Shown here: piece after piece, positions 58,151-64,000 of the stretch
Numbering within the stretch: the first letter of the stretch is position 1
Layout of the letters: every line of letters starts with the position of its first letter
Source of the DNA: Hyposmocoma kahamanoa
Lineage: Eukaryota; Arthropoda; Insecta; Lepidoptera; Cosmopterigidae
DNA: 64,000 bases
Assembly (NCBI RefSeq): GCF_003589595.1
Contig: NW_020655740.1
Span: forward strand, 368,286 to 432,285
Direction: 5' to 3'
Notes under the pieces: generated by a model
Databases searched by the model: none
Told to the model about the DNA's origin: nothing
The model's input: the letters and a program-made list of their open reading frames with translations, nothing else
Program-made: the position numbers and the translations under genes

Positions 58151-58951
58151 TCACTAACAACTTGAGGTTGAAGTTTTTTGGCGTGCAGCTTTCAGCACTA
58201 ATGCAAGAAGCGGCGCTGCTCGACACGGTGTGTATCTTTCGCCGGTTCTTTAACCTGAATTCCTGATCCCGTCCAACTGTACATTGCCGGGAAATACCGT
58301 CTCTCGCCAATTTAAAATTCAACATTTTTTTCGCCTTACGAGTGGCGACAATCGAACATAAATGTCGGAAACAATTATCACAACCATATTACTCTTTTAT
58401 CTAAAATCAAAAAAGCAAAAATAGAAAAAACTGACCACTGAGATATTTTTGGTTACTTGATCACTCAAATTATTATGAATTTGACAGTGCAACAATCTAA
58501 TCTAAGTTGCGAAAACCTACTATTAGAGTGTCTTTTACCACTGGAACCTAAGGTAATTGTAAATTAATACTAGTCTAGACACCCAACTATCAACGGATTG
58601 ACACTAACATAATACTAGCAATATTTGCTGCATTTGTATTTATAATTATTAGTTAAGTTGGTACAAAAATGTACAAGAGAAGGCACTTTTACTAAAGCCA
58701 TGTGTTTACTAAAGCCATGTGATAGCACCATCATAAATGGTCCTCTAATTCTAAATTCTGAGTGCAATTGTATAATTTATTCTAAATGCAAAATAATTTA
58801 TTCTGTTATACATTCAAGCTCAATTTTCTATTAAAGAAATACACAGTATCAAAGGCAAACAAGTCAAAGGCTTTGGTGAAAATAAAAAAAATATTTTGCA
58901 TTTACAATAATAACAAAAAAAAAATTCAAAACATATTCAAAAACTAAGTTT

Positions 58952-61832
58952 CTACCCAGCTGTAATGGTAGAAATAACCTGCCTACCTAATTTCAGTGCA
59001 ATAAATTCTAGCATATTATAAACAAGCTCTGTCCTGCTGGCACGACATGCCATCAGTATGTCAAATGCATGCATGATGTCTATTGGATCCAGCGTTCGCA
59101 GATAGTTGTACACAATATAGAAAAGCTCTTGCAACTTGTCTTTGATCGTTACCCACAATTCTCGAAGAGTCACCATTGCTGAAAACAGAACGAAATTGTG
59201 TCAACATACTTGGTACTTGATACTTGTTGGACAAGGTTTATGAGACAATTAGATAAAAAAAAAATAGGCAACTCATGCTTGACCAGATGGTAAATATGAA
59301 AAGATTACACTGGAAATTACGATGACTGCGCACTACTACTACTTACACGACGGTCAGATTCGCCTGAGAAGAATAAGTAAGGAATGTTCGAGATCGGTCT
59401 TTGTAAATAGTCAATTATTTATATACTTTTATCAAATTCAATAGATACCATGAATACACTATGAGGAATCGTTGCCACCTGTATAGGATGTTTGGGTATT
59501 ACAATAAAATATGTATTAAAAATAGTTATGTAATTGAACTGCAGTGCCTCAGCTTTTAAGATCACTTCTTGCATTGTTGTAAGGTGAATAATATATTATT
59601 TTTGCTTTATTTCTTTCTATTCTGATATAATAATTCATTTAGCATCCGTTTAAGAACGTCCTACTTTTGAATGTTGAGCACAATTATAATTGGGCCCGCT
59701 GTATTAATTTTTAAGTATCGAGTTCTTAGGTTTTTGTTTAGCGATTGTTACACATAGGAAATGAACCTATTTTTCCGGATTTAAATCATTAAATATATTT
59801 GTTTTTTCAAACAAACCGACGATTCGGGCCCTTTACAGGACCCATGGTCACGGTTGACTGAGGTGGTACAGTCTTCAACCAGTTATGTCTAATATTGATG
59901 AAAACCACCCTATTTTTTCACTATAGTTACAATAGTTATTAATTAAATACCTTATTTTTAATTTTACAAAGAAAACATTCCAGTTTACGCTACATTAAGT
60001 TTTACAAATTATTTTATTGAATGAATTTTTATTAAGTTCAATTTATTATTAATTAATGACCTGGGTTTTGTCAAACTTCATTAAATGTGTAGGTTTATCC
60101 ATGATATGCTCGCAGACTGCAAACTTGTTTACGCTATGATGTTTGACATGAGCTATATGTTCTTTGACGCAAGTACAAATACTTCGCTTTGTTTGTCCAA
60201 TATAAGAGAGACTGCACTCACAATCAAGCTTGTAAACTCATGCATCCTGTAAGGGGATGTTACATTTCACTTTGTTTGTTTGAAAAAACAAATATACGCG
60301 ATTTAAAACTAGAAAAATAGTTTCATTTCCTATAATTTTTAAGTGTTTTCTTTTCTACATTCTTTATGTCTGATGTCTGTTATTGTACTATAAATAAAAA
60401 AAATAAAAAATGTAAGTATGCAACAATCTTTAGTATTAGGTTTTTGTTTCACTATAGCTCGAGCCTCGGAAATGGCAAATTTATGTACTTCTATATTACC
60501 ATACAGAAGTACATAAATTGCCCCTTAAATGAACTTGTGACTTTCTGAAACAACTGTCAAGAACAACCACTTTATTTTTATTTGTCAAATTAATATTATG
60601 TGTATTACTATTTTTCATGAATAAATTACTATTATTTATATTATAAGTAGCATAAATGTACTGTGATGCTAATATAAGAAAGTATGTCTGGGGGATTATG
60701 ATCTCCCCTATATATCCATTCTCCACAGTGAGTTGTGCTAAAGTCGCCACAGCAGCAATTGCAATTGTGCACTTACCAACAACTCCAAGGCCAGTGGCGC
60801 TACCCAAACCGGCACCAACAGCGGCTCCAAGCCTCCCACCAGCATAGATGCCCACCAGCCCCCCCGCCACCGCACATACACCCGCCAATATAGCTGTGCC
60901 GCGGTCCCATGAAATGCGAATGTCAAACATGTCTCCTGGGAATACAAGCAAATATTCAGTCAAATCAGAATTCTATTAAAGCGTTATAAAAAATATAGAC
61001 ACTAAAGATTTAAATTCAATGGCAGTTTACAATAAGAATGGTCTAAAATTATGACTGACAAGCTCTTGGCTGTACCTCACCCTTATTAACACCTATACCA
61101 CCAAACAATGTACACAAGGCAGAAATGGCTTTTCAAAGCTGACTAGAACTCGTAGTGGAGACTGGCTAGAATAACACACATATTCTACCTCAAGCTGAGT
61201 GAGAGGAGAGAATGTATATACCAAAAAGTGGATGGCAAACATATGCTCCAGCCAGAAGAGATAAAGACAATACGATCTAAGTAAATGCTACTTCTATAAT
61301 TCTGTTGATCTTGGCTCCAGGTTGCAATTAGTGGTGATCAAGTTTATAGCTGTTTGCAGTGATGGCGGACTCCACTCTAATATTAAATTTTAGAAATAAT
61401 CAAAATAATTCATTTTCTAGCAGAAGAACTCCTTGTAAGAAAGTGCAATAAGGAAAACCCCGCCACGGTACCTATTTCTGCCGCCTAACAGTAATGTGGC
61501 TGTAAAGTAAAAAGTAAAGGGTTAGATTGCTGTTAAAATTACATAGGCACATGGGACTTGTCAATTCTGTCTCAAAAACTGTGATTTAATGGTACGAGTG
61601 GCACTGCGTTACGATAGGCACGTCGTTTTCCACCAAGCGCAAAGCTCATAAAAAAATGTAAGGTACTTAATCTACAATGTGATCTTTGACCGCCGGATAT
61701 TATGTAGAGAGTTTGGCAAATATTTACGTAGGTATAAAGTTAATAATAACACTCACCAAGACGTAGAATTATTTCTTCCAACCAATGAGGATCGAACCTC
61801 TGGTCCATGCCGACATACCGTTCAACATCCAT
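58952..61832 (-). CDS. C19orf12/Nazo-family membrane protein
   Basis: Small protein related to human C19orf12, which associates with mitochondria, ER and lipid droplets; its molecular activity is not settled. Three exons on the minus strand: 61832-61757, 60935-60777 and 59178-58952 (TAG), phases 1 and 1, total 153 residues, close to the family length of about 140-150. Exon 2 encodes a glycine-rich membrane hairpin (AILAGVCAVAGGLVGIYAGG and GAAVGAGLGSATGLG), the family hallmark. Exon 3 encodes the soluble helical tail (LRELWVTIKDKLQEL, then LRTLDPIDIMHAFD). Exon 1 (starting MDVERYVGMD, with WLEEIILRLG before the splice) aligns in register with the family N-terminus and has a GTGAGT donor, but it overlaps a B-box-like stretch and is less certain. 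Without it, translation from the ATG at 60930 would give 126 residues. Intron 2 holds a Penelope-like fragment. AATAAA (minus) lies at about 58776-58802. Confidence 0.8.
59755..60332 (-). mobile_element. Penelope-like element remnant with GIY-YIG endonuclease piece
   Basis: Minus strand 60060-60270 reads a cysteine-containing GIY-YIG block: YKLDCECSLSYIGQTKRSIC followed by VKEHIAHVKHHSVNKFAVCE and H. The C..SYIGQTKR pattern is the nuclease core of Penelope-like elements. The ends are inverted (TAGGAAATGAACCTATTTTT at 59755, AAAAATAGTTTCATTTCCTA at 60313) and match the arms around the gap at 24.1 kb. CATGGTCACGGTTGACTG (59843) is shared with 24935. Stops and deletions make it inactive. It lies in intron 2 of the C19orf12-like gene. 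Confidence 0.7.
60440..60610 (-). mobile_element. LINE ORF2 C-terminal fragment with internal hairpin
   Basis: Minus strand includes NLTNKNKVVVLDSCFRKSQ, as in the copy at 26285-26470. 60474-60522 forms an inverted repeat (AAATTTATGTACTTCTATAT / CAGAAGTACATAAATT). It directly abuts the 3' side of exon 2 of the C19orf12-like gene by about 170 bp. Confidence 0.5.
61425..61650 (+). repeat. Family B repeat copy
   Basis: AGAAGAACTCCTTGTAAGAA, ACCTATTTCTGCCGCCTAAC, GGCACATGGGACTTGTCAAT and CGAGTGGCACTGCG. Confidence 0.6.
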
Positions 61833-62184
61833 GTCATTCAATTAAATAACAGTAAAACACGCTTTTAAGTATTTTGGAAAGCAAAACAGCAACGAAATAT
61901 TGCGTAAATAACATTGACTTGTAAATAACGATAAATTTTGTTGGCATTGGCAAGCAATACGCGAGCAGCAGTGACAGTGACAGCAAGACAGCAACGGCTG
62001 ACAGAATGCGAACGAAAGGAGTGACAATTAATTGTCGTAGTGAACGAATGGAAAGCGATGATGAGCAAAGAGCGAATACGCCATAAAAATTAATTTAAAA
62101 ATCTACAGGACACTTGAGGACACAGAACAATTTTCCGTGCTACAGGACGTCGGTCCCAAGGCTATGGGACACGAAGGGAAAGTA

Positions 62185-62290
62185 GTACAGTAGGTAGCAG
62201 TAGAGCTCCGTGTGAAAGCGTTCGTCCAGGAAAGCTCTGCCACCTTATCTATTTCTGCCGCCTAAAGCGGTAATGTGAGCACAGTATTAG
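62185..62290 (+). repeat. Family B repeat, 5' part only
   Basis: GTAGCAGTAGAGCTCCGTGT, then GCCACCTTATCTATTTCTGC. It breaks off after about 100 bp. Confidence 0.55.
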
Positions 62291-62665
62291 AATATGTTCC
62301 CTAAAAAAGTGAAACTTGTAAAACTCCAAATTCCCACCCTTTTCGGCTAGTAGACATTTTGGAGTCATCTTAATCTAACATCTTTGGTCTATCGTATTGC
62401 GGTTCTGTGCCGCGTTCCGGAAACCGCACACCTAATTTTGAAAGTAGTAAACACAACCTATTTAATTTTCAATCGAGAGAGAAACCGTATCGTTAAATTT
62501 GTATGTTGAAAACACCTGCAGCGTCGTCGATCCCTAGAAAAATGTTTAGTAAATGTTACGTGACGCAAATCTCCCGATCGTGTAAATCAGGACTTCTCTT
62601 GGATCTATGATGAAATACAATGGTTGTTGTTGAACTAAAAAACATGGCGGAACATAGCCTGAACA

Positions 62666-63074
62666 TTAGAATAATAACGCAAAGAATGATAGTTTCATAT
62701 CAAACGAACTGTCACAAGTGAGGCAAAAATCAAATTCATGTAGGCTAGTTTTAGTAGTAGGCTTAGGTAGTAGGTAAATTTTCGGTTTTAGTCATTGACT
62801 TGTTTTAGTGAATATTTATATAAAAACACAAGTTGAAACGCGTTACTTCCTTGTGGAATGTGACGTTAGTATCTATTTTATGTTTGTCTGACGTATTTTT
62901 ACACTCATTGACTGCACATTTCGTCATTTTTAGCTAAAATTCTGGAGCTGTTCGCGGTGCAAATTGATCTTGAGCACTGAATGCCCGCCCGGTCGTGTAG
63001 GCCCTTTTGGCGCGCTTCAATTTGCCTCACTTAGCGTGTGCGGACTAGGTTTTTTTTATGCGTTATTATTCTAA
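62666..63074. mobile_element. TIR element family K, copy 2
   Basis: Same 16-bp inverted ends as 51688-52065. About 30 bp longer owing to a small tandem piece near 62750-62800 (TAGTAGTAGGCTTAGGTAG). High similarity implies recent amplification. Confidence 0.8.
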
Positions 63075-63804
63075 GAGCCTGAACCCTCTCTTTCGAGATA
63101 ATGATCGTTACTAACATACCTTTGTTACTAACACCTGTTAGCGGTTGATAAAAAATAGTAAGGTTAAATTCGAATACATTTGTGGGCATTTATAATTTTA
63201 ATTTCCAGTGTCAATCGTCAAAAAATATACGCTGATCTCTGAATATATGTTGATCGTCTATAGGTACTGTAACTAAAACTTTCGTACGATTTTGGCTGAA
63301 TAAACGTATCGATCGTCAAAACATCGAGCAAATCTGTAGGCACGTTAAGGCTCTCCATCAGAGATGGGCAAGCATCCGGATTTTAACCCGGCGCTTTGTT
63401 AACGCCGGGTTTAAATAGGGTTCAAACAAAATCGAGAGCCAAAAACTATTTACAGTTGATTATATGTTGTAAATCGAGTTTTCTTGAAATTTAATGTTAT
63501 TATTACAACAGTTTATTACTTTCTAGATCCAGAAAGCGACGCACTGTGATTCCCCCATAGGCCATAAATCAAAAAAAATCATTGGCTTATCCCGGTTAGA
63601 TCAACTCACTAAGTTAGTAACTAGTTAACAAGCTTCCAAAAACTATAAATATCAATGTAATTAGGTCACGTTATCATTCACTTTTGTGCATCGGAAGTGA
63701 GCGCATCGCGAGACTAATTATCACCACGTGTGAGTCATCGAAACTTAATCACTTTGTTTTTGAGTGTCACTATTCCAAATCAAGTGTTTACGTGTTGTGA
63801 AAGC
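63075..63804. other. Intergenic, includes repeat family H copy 3 and possible 5' UTR
   Basis: 63350-63510 is repeat family H in minus orientation, with a small hairpin AACCCGGCGCTTTGTTAACG + CCGGGTT. 63675-63804 could be the leader of the gene whose first coding exon may be at 63805. Confidence 0.4.
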
Positions 63805-63823
63805 ATGGAGATCCAAGAGCATG
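63805..63823 (+). CDS. Possible first coding exon of a gene leaving the window
   Basis: ATG then five codons (MEIQEH) plus one base, ending at a good donor GTATGT (63824). It is preceded by moderately GC-balanced sequence with no upstream ATG close by. The product cannot be named from six residues, and the rest would lie beyond 64000. Confidence 0.25.
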
Positions 63824-64000
63824 GTATGTACTTTTATTATCAATTTTTTTTAATTTTTTTTTATGCATATTTTTTTTATATAATTTTTTTATTGAAGGCA
63901 GTTTTTTGGTGAAAATTTTTGGCATAACTTAATTTCCTTTAGACCTACAACTTTTGGCTGCGCTGAGCTGCACCTGAGGTATATGGTTTTTGAATAAGGA

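Overview
The window looks like an AT-rich, repeat-dense stretch of a moth or butterfly (Lepidoptera) nuclear chromosome. It has three intron-containing protein-coding genes with GT-AG splice sites, separated and invaded by many transposon remnants: tRNA-derived SINEs, LINE 3' ends, an intact mariner, Penelope-like pieces, a piggyBac-like remnant and many MITEs. There is no bacterial, phage or CRISPR content. The order assignment rests on the cortex-like gene and on SINE and LINE families familiar from lepidopteran genomes. Species was not determined.

Layout. 1-20 kb: no convincing host gene. It holds foldback MITEs, nested SINE/LINE insertions, a LINE split by a transposon that contains a 400-base gap (2450-2849), and a complete 1277-bp mariner with an open transposase (16611-17887). 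20.2-32.0 kb (+): five exons covering the C-terminal 222 residues of a nicotinamidase (Naam). The N-terminal exons, including the catalytic aspartate, were not found. Its first intron holds a second 400-base gap (24110-24509), again inside a perfect inverted repeat. 32-41.5 kb: intergenic, with several cut-and-paste element remnants. 41.5-51.2 kb (+): nine exons, 443 codons, of a divergent Cdc20/Fizzy-family WD40 protein best read as cortex, the locus tied to wing colour pattern in several Lepidoptera. Its introns carry a piggyBac-like remnant, a MITE, a Penelope reverse-transcriptase fragment and LINE pieces. 51.2-58.9 kb: nested MITEs, hAT-like elements with clear 8-bp target duplications, and microsatellites. 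58.9-61.8 kb (-): a three-exon C19orf12/Nazo-family membrane protein. 61.8-64 kb: repeats and, at the edge, a possible first coding exon of another + strand gene (63805-63823).

The three genes show no functional linkage (NAD salvage, anaphase-promoting-complex activation, and a lipid-droplet/ER/mitochondrial membrane protein). They are ordinary neighbours. The most informative non-genic material is the nested transposon record, with several insertions datable relative to one another, and the two gaps that both sit inside perfect palindromes. No new biological system was found that I could defend. All exon boundaries come from reading frame, splice consensus and protein-family resemblance by eye, without transcript data or database search.
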